Positions 8,197 to 15,313 are shown, counted from the first letter of the stretch. The stretch: 26,499 bases of DNA from UBA2266 sp964406945 (GCA_964406945.1 CAYOTO010000043.1:1-26499); one strand, 5' to 3'. Translations and numbers: made by a program. Notes: generated by a model from the sequence alone, not told the origin.

Positions 8197-9318
8197 TCAG
8201 CTCTGACTCCCCGCGGCCATACTTTCGAGAAACTCACTGTTGGCCGGGTATCTTTGCAGCAGTTTGTGCAGCGAATCTATAGCCTCTCTGGACCGGTAGT
8301 TCGACAGCACACGTCGAAGCGTCGCAAGTCCCTGACTGTGCTGCTCACTATACAACTTCGCCTCTTTTCGGGTCCCGCTGGCTGGTATGTCAATTGCCGG
8401 AAATATCCTGGCCTCCGCCAGAGAACGATCCAAAACCACTTCGCTGTTGCCCGTCCCCTTGAACTCCTCGAAGATCAACTGGTCCATCCGCGAGCCCGTA
8501 TCGGTCAGACATGTGGCGATTATCGTAACCGAACCGCCGTTCTCAATGTTCCTCGCCAGCCCGAACAATCGCCGCGGGACCTCCAGCACGCCCGCTTCCA
8601 GGCCGCCACTCATGGTGGGCGCCCTGTTGCCCCTCCGCCGCGTCCTGTTGTTGAATGCCCGCCCAACGCGCGTAAGACTGTCGATCATGAGCACTATTTC
8701 GCGGCCGCACTCCAGTTCGGTCTGAACGTGCGAAACCATCAACTCGGCCAGTTCCGCATGTTCGTCCGCCATATGATCACTGGTACTCGCAACTACCTGG
8801 GCATTTTCCACAGCCCGCCGAAAGTGAGTAACCTCCTCGGGCCGCTCGTCTACCAGCAGCACGATAACCCGGCTCTCCGGGCTGCACTGATTAATAGACT
8901 GTACCATCTGTTCCAACAGAATCGTCTTGCCCGCCTTCGGCGGCGATACGATCAACTGCCGCGTTCCCTTGCCTATCGGGGCGATCAAGTCGATCATTCT
9001 CATGCTGTAATCGCCCGATGCGCCCAGATCGAACCTTTCGTTCGGGTCCACGGCCACCAGGTCCGCAAACCGCGGCCTCTTCTGGAAATTCTCCGGTTTC
9101 ATCCCGCATACCGAATCCACCGTGGTCATCCGCCGCTTGCCCTTCTTGCGACTTGCCGTACCGGTTACGGTTGCGCCCTCGACTAGTTTGTATCGCCTCA
9201 CCAGATCGGGATGCACCGTCGTTTCCACCGGACCGGGCCTGTACGACCTCTCGGCCGTGCGCAGCACGTACTGTTCCTTGGCAAGACGCTTAATCATTCC
9301 TTCTACTTTTTCAGCCAT
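8197..9318 (-). CDS. rho: Transcription termination factor Rho (short form)
   Basis: A 373-residue Rho, an RNA-dependent ATPase hexamer that ends transcription. The ATPase core is intact: Walker A PPKAGKT (126-132), Walker B 'VLMIDS' (209-214), 'DERPEEVTHFRR', Q-loop region 'TMSGGLEAGVLEVPRRLFG', R-loop 'EEFKGTGNSE' and the arginine region 'DIPASGTRKEA'. The N-terminus is unusual. The helical Rho_N domain of about 45 residues is absent, and in the OB-fold the usual GFGFLR segment reads 'KEQYVLR', so two aromatic RNA contacts appear lost. Start: ATG 9318 has GGAAGAGG just upstream and gives 'MAEKVEG'. The frame is open for another 42 codons upstream, but that stretch is Arg-rich and unlike Rho, and it contains one copy of a non-coding repeat. 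It is the first protein gene of rho-hemW-lepA. Confidence 0.95.
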   Translation of the reverse strand: MAEKVEGMIKRLAKEQYVLRTAERSYRPGPVETTVHPDLVRRYKLVEGATVTGTASRKKGKRRMTTVDSVCGMKPENFQKRPRFADLVAVDPNERFDLGASGDYSMRMIDLIAPIGKGTRQLIVSPPKAGKTILLEQMVQSINQCSPESRVIVLLVDERPEEVTHFRRAVENAQVVASTSDHMADEHAELAELMVSHVQTELECGREIVLMIDSLTRVGRAFNNRTRRRGNRAPTMSGGLEAGVLEVPRRLFGLARNIENGGSVTIIATCLTDTGSRMDQLIFEEFKGTGNSEVVLDRSLAEARIFPAIDIPASGTRKEAKLYSEQHSQGLATLRRVLSNYRSREAIDSLHKLLQRYPANSEFLESMAAGSQS

Positions 9319-9339
9319 AAACCTCTTCCATGTGAAAAA

Positions 9340-9458
9340 ACTTCTTATATCTGTGCTAAAAGTTGCATTTCCGAAAGACGCCCGCTCCACTGCACGTCCT
9401 TCAAATGCTCTCCGGGGCCTCCTCGAAACGCGAGCATACACCACTTCTTATATGTGTG
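9340..9458. repeat. Direct repeat of a 16-mer in the rho leader
   Basis: ACTTCTTATATCTGTG at 9340-9355 and ACTTCTTATATGTGTG at 9443-9458 agree at 15 of 16 bases and are 103 bp apart. On the rho coding strand they read CACA-G/C-ATATAAGAAGT. The nearer copy ends about 21 nt before the rho start codon. Each includes a TATAAG that could be a -10 box, but I find no good -35 at the right distance for either. They may be protein-binding sites or tandem promoter elements. Confidence 0.45.
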
Positions 9459-9493
9459 AATGATGGTCCCTCGCGGCTCAGCCGGTAATACGA

Positions 9494-9573
9494 TGAGTGC
9501 AGACTGTACGTTCGAAATATCATGACCGACAACCTGGCGTCGAAATCCGCAATTTCGAACACCGCTGCACTCA
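9494..9573 (-). promoter_or_regulatory. Large imperfect dyad (hairpin) between tRNA-Pro and rho
   Basis: Outer arms TGAGTGCA (9494-9501) and TGCACTCA (9566-9573) and inner arms GTTCGAAAT (9510-9518) and ATTTCGAAC (9552-9560) are all perfect complements. They are separated by an 8/5-nt internal bulge and capped by a 33-nt loop. In RNA from the minus strand it would fold 6 nt after the tRNA 3' end and about 175 nt before rho. There is no T-run after it, so a simple intrinsic terminator is unlikely. It may guide tRNA 3' processing or act as a leader element of rho. Confidence 0.5.
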
Positions 9574-9578
9574 CTCAT

Positions 9579-9653
9579 TCGGGGCGACAGGACTTGAACC
9601 TGCGACCTCAGCACCCCCAGTGCTGCGCGCTAGCCAAACTGCGCCACGCCCCG
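9579..9653 (-). tRNA. tRNA-Pro (anticodon GGG)
   Basis: A complete 75-nt cloverleaf on the minus strand. The acceptor stem CGGGGCG pairs with CGCCCCG and begins with C1, paired to G72, which is characteristic of bacterial tRNA-Pro. The D-stem is GCGC/GCGC, the anticodon stem CAGCA/TGCTG, and the loop CTGGGGG places GGG at positions 34-36. The variable loop is AGGTC and the T-arm GCAGG-TTCAAGT-CCTGT (closing pair G-U). The discriminator is A73. CCA is not encoded (AAT follows), so it must be added enzymatically. It reads CCC and, by wobble, CCU proline codons. Confidence 0.96.
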
Positions 9654-9664
9654 CACAAAACCAT

Positions 9665-9693
9665 ATTGTAGTACAAATAACCCGCCGCGACAA
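9665..9693 (-). promoter_or_regulatory. Promoter of tRNA-Pro
   Basis: On the minus strand TTGTCG (9693-9688), a 17-bp spacer, and TACAAT (9670-9665), ending 11 nt before the first tRNA base. TTGTCG matches 4/6 and TACAAT 5/6 of the sigma-70 consensus. The short distance would leave only a few 5' leader nucleotides for RNase P to remove. Because no strong terminator follows the tRNA, this promoter may also serve rho. Confidence 0.5.
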
Positions 9694-9930
9694 TCATTTT
9701 TGACATAAAATCAAGCGTAAGAAAGAATTCAGACAAGATTCAGATGTTCTCATTACGAACTGCACGCCAAGAACTCAGCCACAGGCTTACATTGCCGCCT
9801 CATCCGATCGCCGCATTTATTCTATGAATTCAGGCATCCTGTTTATCGTCGGCGCCGCCGTCGGGCCTTTACTCGCTGTATACCGCCCGCCAAAAAATCA
9901 GCTTTTTTTTCAACTTTTGCCGCTATAGCA

Positions 9931-9959
9931 TTGCAAAGTTAGGCTTGCCTAACTATAAT
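9931..9959 (+). promoter_or_regulatory. Promoter of the DtxR-feoA operon, leaderless type
   Basis: TTGCAA (9931-9936), a 17-bp spacer, and a perfect TATAAT (9954-9959). The next ATG, that of the regulator, is at 9967, only 7 nt after the -10 box, where transcription normally begins. No Shine-Dalgarno sequence precedes that ATG. The spacer is occupied by the AGTTAG-N6-CTAACT palindrome, so repressor binding would block RNA polymerase directly. Confidence 0.7.
9937..9954. promoter_or_regulatory. DtxR-family operator 1 (AGTTAG-N6-CTAACT)
   Basis: AGTTAGGC-TT-GCCTAACT is an 18-bp perfect dyad. It resembles the TTAGG...CCTAA character of boxes bound by DtxR/IdeR-type metal-dependent repressors. 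It fills the spacer of the regulator's promoter and shares its half-sites and spacing with a second copy at 10734-10751, which points to autoregulation by the product of the next gene. Confidence 0.7.
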
Positions 9960-9966
9960 ACGAGTT

Positions 9967-10461
9967 ATGTCCGGCAAAAAGGCAGTAAAAGCCCGAAAAG
10001 AAAGACTCAGCGCCTCGCTGGAGGATTACATCGAGGTGATCTTCAATCTCGCCGACCGCGACAACGGCGTCCGAGCCACCGATATTGCAAATCGCCTGGG
10101 CGTATCGAAGGCCTCGGTTACGGGCGCGTTAAAAGTGCTTAAGAAGAAGGGCCTTGCCAACTATCAGCCGTACGACAGCGTTACATTAACAGAAGCAGGG
10201 CGGATCGCGGCAGCTGAAGTAGTGCGCAAGCACAACATACTTAAGTCCTTTTTTACTAACATCTTAGGTGTCGAATCGCCGGCCGCGCACAGGGCCGCCT
10301 GCAAAGCCGAGCATACCCTCGGGCCGGAAATAATCGGCAGGCTGCTGAGCTTTACCGAGTTCGTAACTCACGAAAATGAGCATGGAAACGACCTCCTGGG
10401 CAGGTTCGACCGGTTCTCCAGAAGACAGAACCCACGCACCGCGCCCGTCGAGCAGGAATAA
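9967..10461 (+). CDS. DtxR/MntR-family metal-dependent transcriptional repressor
   Basis: A 164-residue two-domain DtxR-like regulator. Residues about 14-78 form the winged helix-turn-helix ('LSASLEDYIEVIFNL', then 'VRATDIANRLGVSKASVTGALKVL'). Residues about 80-140 form the dimerisation and metal domain. Ligand candidates His89, Cys112, Glu115 and His116 have exactly the spacing of DtxR His79, Cys102, Glu105 and His106. The C-terminal SH3-like domain of DtxR itself is missing, as in MntR. No other in-frame ATG exists nearby, so translation probably starts at the first base or two of the mRNA. It is followed after 5 nt by feoA and then feoB, which implies Fe(II) as the physiological effector, though Mn(II) cannot be excluded. 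With metal bound it should repress its own promoter and feoB through the two AGTTAG palindromes. Confidence 0.93.
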   Translation: MSGKKAVKARKERLSASLEDYIEVIFNLADRDNGVRATDIANRLGVSKASVTGALKVLKKKGLANYQPYDSVTLTEAGRIAAAEVVRKHNILKSFFTNILGVESPAAHRAACKAEHTLGPEIIGRLLSFTEFVTHENEHGNDLLGRFDRFSRRQNPRTAPVEQE

Positions 10462-10466
10462 CCCGT

Positions 10467-10709
10467 ATGGATAAGGAAAACCGTATGACTCTATCGCAGG
10501 TAAGGCCCGGACAGAAGGTCAGACTCGCCAGAGTCGACGCAGGCCAGGGAATGAACGCACGTCTGGCCTCGATGGGGCTTGTTCCGAACGTGGAAATAGC
10601 AATGGTCAGTAACGGCCATCCCGGTCCTATTGTCGTAAACGTGAAAGGAACCAAGATGATGCTGGGCAGAGGCATGGCCCAGAAGATCCTGGTGTCCGAT
10701 CAGATGTAA
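10467..10709 (+). CDS. feoA: Ferrous iron transport protein A (FeoA)
   Basis: An 80-residue SH3-like protein of the FeoA family, usual size 75-85. Recognisable parts are 'MTLSQVRPGQKVRLARVDAG', 'MNARLASMGLVPNVEIAMVSNG' and 'GPIVVNVKGTKMMLGRGMAQKI'. FeoA binds the cytoplasmic side of FeoB and helps iron uptake or complex assembly. Two starts are possible: ATG 10467 (AGGA 9 nt before) and ATG 10485 (AAGGA 7 nt before). The second gives the more typical N-terminus. The gene lies 5 nt after the regulator stop, so the two are cotranscribed. A run of eight T (10718-10725) after its stop, without a clear hairpin, separates it from feoB. Confidence 0.93.
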   Translation: MDKENRMTLSQVRPGQKVRLARVDAGQGMNARLASMGLVPNVEIAMVSNGHPGPIVVNVKGTKMMLGRGMAQKILVSDQM

Positions 10710-10733
10710 GCCGAGTATTTTTTTTGATCATTG

Positions 10734-10751
10734 AGTTAGTCTCAACTAACT
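10734..10751. promoter_or_regulatory. DtxR-family operator 2 (AGTTAG-N6-CTAACT) before feoB
   Basis: AGTTAG (10734-10739), six bases TCTCAA, CTAACT (10746-10751): the same half-sites and spacing as the operator at 9937, with an otherwise different centre. It overlaps a possible weak promoter (TTGAGT 10731-10736, 17 bp, TAATGA 10754-10759). It lies 4 nt before the first possible feoB ATG, so bound repressor could stop initiation here or block elongation from feoA. Confidence 0.65.
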
Positions 10752-10779
10752 TTTAATGACGCATAAACCCCGGATGCTT

Positions 10780-12852
10780 ATGAAGAAAAAGCTCAAAATC
10801 GCCGTCGCAGGAAACCCCAACAGCGGAAAAAGCACAATTTTCAATATGCTGACCGGCTCGCACCAGCACGTCGGCAACTATCCCGGCGTTACGGTCGAAA
10901 AGAAAGAGGGCTCCTGCTCATACAAAGGCGTCGAGATGCAGCTCGTCGACCTGCCCGGCACCTACAGTCTGACCGCATATTCGCTCGAGGAACGCATCGC
11001 CAGACGCTTCATCATAGACGAAAAGCCCGATCTGGTAATAAACATCGTAGACGCCTCCAACATCGAACGCAACCTCTATCTGACCACCCAACTGATCGAG
11101 ATGGAAGTTCCGCTCGTCCTCGCCCTGAATATGAGCGATGTTGCCCGCCAGCGGGGTTTCATATTCGACAACGACCTCCTCGGCGAACTGCTCGGTGCTG
11201 CAATCGTTCCCACCGTGGGCAACAAGGCCAAAGGCCGCGAAGATCTCCTCAACGCCGTTTTACAGGTCGCCGAAACCGAGCGGCCCGACATCCGCCGCAT
11301 TCACTACGGCGACGAAATCGAAACCGAACTCGAACGCATCTCCGAATCGCTTGCCGCCAATCAACCTTCGCTGATCCCGCACTACGGCCAACGCTGGCTC
11401 TCGATAAAACTCCTCGAACAGGACAACGAATTCCTCGACAAGATCGAAAGCGACGAGCTTCGCAGCGTAATAGAGAGCGCAGTAGAGCACCTTCGTCAAA
11501 TCTTCGCCGACGAGCCCGAAATCGTACTCGCCGACCGCCGCTACGGCTACATCTCCGGCGCTTGCCAGGAGGCAATTAAAAGCACCGTCGAACTCCGGCA
11601 CAGTCTCAGCGATACCGTCGACTCCATCGTCACGCACCGAATCCTCGGCCTGCCCATATTCCTGCTGCTCATGTACATCGTCTTCTCGCTCACATTCAAG
11701 ATAGGCGAGTATCCCATGGCCTGGCTTGAAACATCATTCGAATGGCTCGGCACCGCCGTCGCCGGCCTCTGGCCCGCCGGCAGCGACAGCATGATCAAAT
11801 CCCTGATTGTCGACGGGATAATAGGAGGAGTAGGGGGGGTGATCGTCTTTCTGCCGAATATCCTTTTGCTGTTCCTGGCTATCGCCGTACTCGAAGACAG
11901 CGGCTATATGGGCAGAGCGGCCTTCGTCATGGACCGCATAATGCACAAAATCGGACTCCACGGAAAAAGCTTCATACCCATGCTCATCGGCTTCGGCTGC
12001 TCCGTACCGGCTATCATGAGCACCAGAATACTGGAGAACAGGCACAATCGCCTCGCGACCATGCTGGTCATTCCGCTAATGAGCTGCGGAGCCAGACTGA
12101 CAATATACGCTCTGCTCATACCCGCCTTTTTCCCCGAGCAATGGAGAGGCCCCGTACTCTGGCTGATCTACCTGATCGGAATCATACTGGGCGTCGTCTG
12201 CGCAAAAATACTGCGGCTGACCCTCCTCAAGGGCGAAACGACCCATTTCGTAATGGAACTGCCCCCATACCGAATGCCCACTCTAAAGGCCCTGCACATC
12301 CATATGTGGCAGCGGGGCTGGCTCTACATCAAAAAAGCCGGCACGCTCATCCTGGGCATTTCAATAATACTGTGGTTCGCCATGACTTTCCCACGACCCG
12401 CCGAATCACAACTGCAGGGATTGACCGAACAGCAGGCTCAGCAGGTGCAGTTGGAAAACTCCGCTGCCGGACGCATCGGCCGAGCCATGGAGCCGGCAAT
12501 AAAGCCGCTGGGCTTCGACTGGAAAATCGGCACCGCTCTGATAGGAGCCATGGCCGCTAAAGAGGTCTTCGTCGCACAACTCGGCATTGTATACGCCGTA
12601 GGAGAGGCCGACGAGCAGTCTCAGGCCCTGACGGACAAACTACGCGCCGACTACTCCCGTCTGCAGGCGTTCTGTATCATGCTATTCTGTCTCGTAAGCG
12701 CACCGTGCGTGGCGACCGTCGCCATGACCAGGCAGGAATCCGGTTCGTGGAAATGGGCGGCGTTCCAGTTCGGCGGCCTTACCGCACTCGCCTACATCCT
12801 CACGCTTGTCGTCTATCAGATCGGGACCCTTATAACCGGCTGGCTCGCCTGA
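10780..12852 (+). CDS. feoB: Ferrous iron transporter FeoB
   Basis: A 690-residue inner-membrane Fe(II) transporter. The N-terminal G domain has GNPNSGKS (11-18), the G2 loop 'VGNYPGVT' (31-38), DLPG (57-60) and NMSD (117-120). A helical GDI-like region follows to about residue 265. The membrane part holds the first Gate motif 'GFGCSVPAIMSTRILEN' with its conserved Cys, 'PLMSCGARLTIYALLIPAFF', and the second Gate region 'AMAAKEVFVAQLGIVYAVG'. The last segment, 'CLVSAPCVATVAMTRQESGSWKWA' (shown in part: CLVSAPCVATVAM), ends in a final helix. ATG 10780 is preferred (GGA 5 nt upstream, canonical 'MKKKLKIAVAGNPN' start), but ATGs at 10756 and 10774 are in frame. No feoC follows; the downstream gene is convergent. 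Confidence 0.97.
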   Translation: MKKKLKIAVAGNPNSGKSTIFNMLTGSHQHVGNYPGVTVEKKEGSCSYKGVEMQLVDLPGTYSLTAYSLEERIARRFIIDEKPDLVINIVDASNIERNLYLTTQLIEMEVPLVLALNMSDVARQRGFIFDNDLLGELLGAAIVPTVGNKAKGREDLLNAVLQVAETERPDIRRIHYGDEIETELERISESLAANQPSLIPHYGQRWLSIKLLEQDNEFLDKIESDELRSVIESAVEHLRQIFADEPEIVLADRRYGYISGACQEAIKSTVELRHSLSDTVDSIVTHRILGLPIFLLLMYIVFSLTFKIGEYPMAWLETSFEWLGTAVAGLWPAGSDSMIKSLIVDGIIGGVGGVIVFLPNILLLFLAIAVLEDSGYMGRAAFVMDRIMHKIGLHGKSFIPMLIGFGCSVPAIMSTRILENRHNRLATMLVIPLMSCGARLTIYALLIPAFFPEQWRGPVLWLIYLIGIILGVVCAKILRLTLLKGETTHFVMELPPYRMPTLKALHIHMWQRGWLYIKKAGTLILGISIILWFAMTFPRPAESQLQGLTEQQAQQVQLENSAAGRIGRAMEPAIKPLGFDWKIGTALIGAMAAKEVFVAQLGIVYAVGEADEQSQALTDKLRADYSRLQAFCIMLFCLVSAPCVATVAMTRQESGSWKWAAFQFGGLTALAYILTLVVYQIGTLITGWLA

Positions 12853-12897
12853 AAGCCCATGTCGCGTTCTTGGTGATTGCGGTTCTTTCGCACCGCT

Positions 12898-14937
12898 CTA
12901 ATAGCTGTCGTCCATCCAGTACGCCGAAAAGATCACATAGTCGACCATATCCACATCGCCGTCATGGTCGGCATCCAATCCCCCGCAGTTACCCAACGCC
13001 GCACAGTTTGTACTTCCATAGTGACTCGAAAAGATCGACAAATTGTGAAAGTCCATACCGCCGACAGATCCGGGGTTATTTGGGTCGGTTTCTCCGCCCT
13101 TGGCCTGACGCTCATAACACCCGATGTCCACGCTCTCGCCTGCCTTGCGCGGATTGCCCGCCAGGTCCTTATCAAAATCATACTCGGGAAAATCAACGCG
13201 CAGCTTCTTCAGATAAGCGGCCAGGTCCATACCGGCGTCGTGCGCCGGACCGCCGGCCTTCGGCGTAAAGTCCGCGGTCCCACTGAACACCAGACTGGGA
13301 TTAAGCTCTACCATCTCGCCTTCCTCGAGAAACCAGCCCGAAGCGCTTGATTGCCTCCAGCTTAGAGCCGTGTAGATGTTGTGCTTTCTAATGCCTCCGC
13401 CACCTCCTTCTAGGATATTGTTCGCAACCACACCCTCTTCGGCCCCTCTGATAAGCAGTGCGAAATTACTGCTGCTGCCGATTATCGTGTTGTTCAAAAA
13501 CAGAATGTCCCCGGACTCTCCGCCCCAGTTGGCCGCCACGTTGCGGGTTTCGTCGGCGCCGTCGAAGAAGTTGTTGTAAACGGCTATATTGGACGAGTTG
13601 TTCATAGTATAAGCTATATTGCTGGCAACTACTCTGTTGGACGCCACCAGCATATTGTCGCACCCCGAATACGTCGATATACCGTTGCTGTGAACGCCGT
13701 TGCAGAAGCGGACGGAATTGTGAGTTATCTGCCCGTAATTTGCATGCTGGAGGAAAATGGCCGTCCCAGTGACCTTCTCTATCGTGTTCCGCGTGATTTC
13801 CAGGCCGGTTCCGTAAGAAACCACTATGCCTCTGGAATGGCCGGCATTGTGATGAAGGTAATTGTTCTCTACCAGCAGATCGCTCGACTTGAACACGAAC
13901 ATGGAGTTGTCGGCCCCGCCGTCGGTCCGGCAGTTTCTTATCTCAAGATTCCTGAACACGTTTCCCTCGGTAGGGCCCCAGTTTGTGCATACCACTTTGT
14001 CGATGCCTTTCTGTATCGTCAGCCCTTCCAGAGTGATATAAGAAGCCCCCACGTAAACGAGCTTGTCCCGCAACGACGCCGTAACCTCGCCTCCTGCCTC
14101 CAGGTTTCGGTTGTTCAACGGCCAGACATAAACTTTATGCCTGCCGTCCGGTTCCGGCGTCTTGCTGAACGCATACTCGCCGGGTCTGTCCAGCACACCC
14201 GTAGTATTGGAGTTGATTATCGAGTAGTACGAATCGCGATCCTTATAAACGCCCTTGCCCCCAATCTGCTCGAAAACTATCTTCTTCTGGAACGGGTAAT
14301 ACGCCGTTACGGTCCTGAAGAATACGGTATTGCCCTGAGCCCAAACCGCGATGGTCGCACCGATCAGCTCTTCGCCTCCCAGGGCCTGCAGCCGCGGGTC
14401 TACAATGGTGGAGTTGGTTATATCCGCCGGTGAAACCTCCAGATAATCACTCAGATCGTCCATGTAGAAAGGATCGGACGGATTCGGCCCTTGAGCGATG
14501 GCAAGCATCTCGTCGTCCTGGTGCAGATTTGCGGTAAACGGGTCCGCCCCCGCAGGAGCGTACGCATAGTAAATATTGGCCCAGTGATCGTTGCCGTCGC
14601 AATCCCGCGCGGACGTGCACCGCCGCCAGCCCGTAATCGGCTCAGAGCCGTCAATGACCGGCTTCTCACCGGGATAATTCTTAATAATTATGCGTGCATC
14701 CGCTCGCCCGTCAGTTTTGATCTTAACCGATTCGCGGTAAATCCCTTTCCTTATCAGAACGGTGTCCCCGGGCTGCACCGAAGAAACGGCTCTGGAAATC
14801 GTGCGAAACGGACGATAACGCAAGCCTGGATTGCCGTCGTCGCCGTCAGGCGAAACATAGTAGTCTGCGCCGAAACATCGGCCCATAAGAAAAAGGGGCA
14901 TTATTGAACAGACAAAAAAAGCCGCTTCTACCTTCAT
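12898..14937 (-). CDS. Secreted right-handed parallel beta-helix protein with a C-terminal dockerin-like module
   Basis: About 679 residues. A signal peptide of about 23 residues precedes 'ADYYVSPDGDDGNPG', a DUF1565-type opening ('RPFRTISRAVSSVQPGDTVL'). Then come many short beta-helix rungs with repeated 'N-x-I/F-x-x-N-x-I' patterns, such as 'LLVENNYLHHN', 'LEITRNTIEKV', 'MLVASNRVVASN' and 'ILFLNNTIIGS'. Beta-helix proteins of this build are often polysaccharide lyases or hydrolases, but I cannot place catalytic residues. The end 'DADHDGDVDMVDYVIFSAYWM' is one Ca-binding dockerin-type loop; the preceding loop has lost its Asp residues. The ATG at 14937 (GGA 7 nt before) fits the signal peptide. 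ATG 14982, with GGAGG 12 nt before, is an alternative. The open frame back to 15087 is excluded because that position lies in the promoter -10 box. Confidence 0.85.
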   Translation of the reverse strand: MKVEAAFFVCSIMPLFLMGRCFGADYYVSPDGDDGNPGLRYRPFRTISRAVSSVQPGDTVLIRKGIYRESVKIKTDGRADARIIIKNYPGEKPVIDGSEPITGWRRCTSARDCDGNDHWANIYYAYAPAGADPFTANLHQDDEMLAIAQGPNPSDPFYMDDLSDYLEVSPADITNSTIVDPRLQALGGEELIGATIAVWAQGNTVFFRTVTAYYPFQKKIVFEQIGGKGVYKDRDSYYSIINSNTTGVLDRPGEYAFSKTPEPDGRHKVYVWPLNNRNLEAGGEVTASLRDKLVYVGASYITLEGLTIQKGIDKVVCTNWGPTEGNVFRNLEIRNCRTDGGADNSMFVFKSSDLLVENNYLHHNAGHSRGIVVSYGTGLEITRNTIEKVTGTAIFLQHANYGQITHNSVRFCNGVHSNGISTYSGCDNMLVASNRVVASNIAYTMNNSSNIAVYNNFFDGADETRNVAANWGGESGDILFLNNTIIGSSSNFALLIRGAEEGVVANNILEGGGGGIRKHNIYTALSWRQSSASGWFLEEGEMVELNPSLVFSGTADFTPKAGGPAHDAGMDLAAYLKKLRVDFPEYDFDKDLAGNPRKAGESVDIGCYERQAKGGETDPNNPGSVGGMDFHNLSIFSSHYGSTNCAALGNCGGLDADHDGDVDMVDYVIFSAYWMDDSY

Positions 14938-15087
14938 GAATTTTCCACTTCTCGACCACCTCTTGCCTGCAAAAGTCTTCATAACAACCGACGACCTCCG
15001 AGTGATGATATTCTGGTTTGACCGGCGCCATGCACCTCCGTTCGAAGTGCCCGGGCAACAGGATGTTCTTACCTGACCCAACGGCAA

Positions 15088-15116
15088 ATGTTATCCGCAT
15101 GTTGTAATTATTGCAA
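15088..15116 (-). promoter_or_regulatory. Promoter of the beta-helix gene
   Basis: On the minus strand TTGCAA (15116-15111), a 17-bp spacer, and TAACAT (15093-15088), each matching 4/6. The -35 hexamer is the same as that of the DtxR-feoA promoter. Transcription would begin near 15081, leaving a leader of roughly 100-145 nt. Confidence 0.4.
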
Positions 15117-15275
15117 GCCCGGCGCCGGTTTTTCGCCTTAGATTCTTGAGATTTGTAGACACCTCGTGACGACTTTAACGCCTTTGATCATTGCAACGGT
15201 ATCCGCCGGCGGGAAACGATAGGCATTTCACGGGCGCGACATTGCCCGATCCTTATTGGTCTGCGCCGCCGATTA

Positions 15276-15297
15276 AAGAATCGCACGAAAGATTCTT
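15276..15297 (-). terminator. Hairpin after the protease gene
   Basis: AAGAATC and GATTCTT (7 bp) flank an 8-nt loop, starting about 17 nt after the protease stop codon. The stem is AT-rich and followed only by TTAATC on the minus strand, so it is a weak terminator candidate. Confidence 0.35.
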
Positions 15298-15313
15298 CTG
15301 CCCAATGAATGTT

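Noticed and set aside
9579..9653. tRNA-Pro as an integration site of a mobile element
   Set aside because: No integrase, no duplicated tRNA 3' end, and both sides carry ordinary housekeeping genes.
9824..9928. 34-codon hydrophobic open frame upstream of the DtxR gene
   Set aside because: No ribosome-binding site, runs through a poly-T tract, and ends inside the regulator's promoter region; probably chance.
15036..15060. GGAGG-TGC-ATG in the leader of the beta-helix gene, a possible upstream peptide
   Set aside because: Spacing of 3 nt is too short for good initiation, and the encoded peptide overlaps the real gene in another frame without recognisable features.
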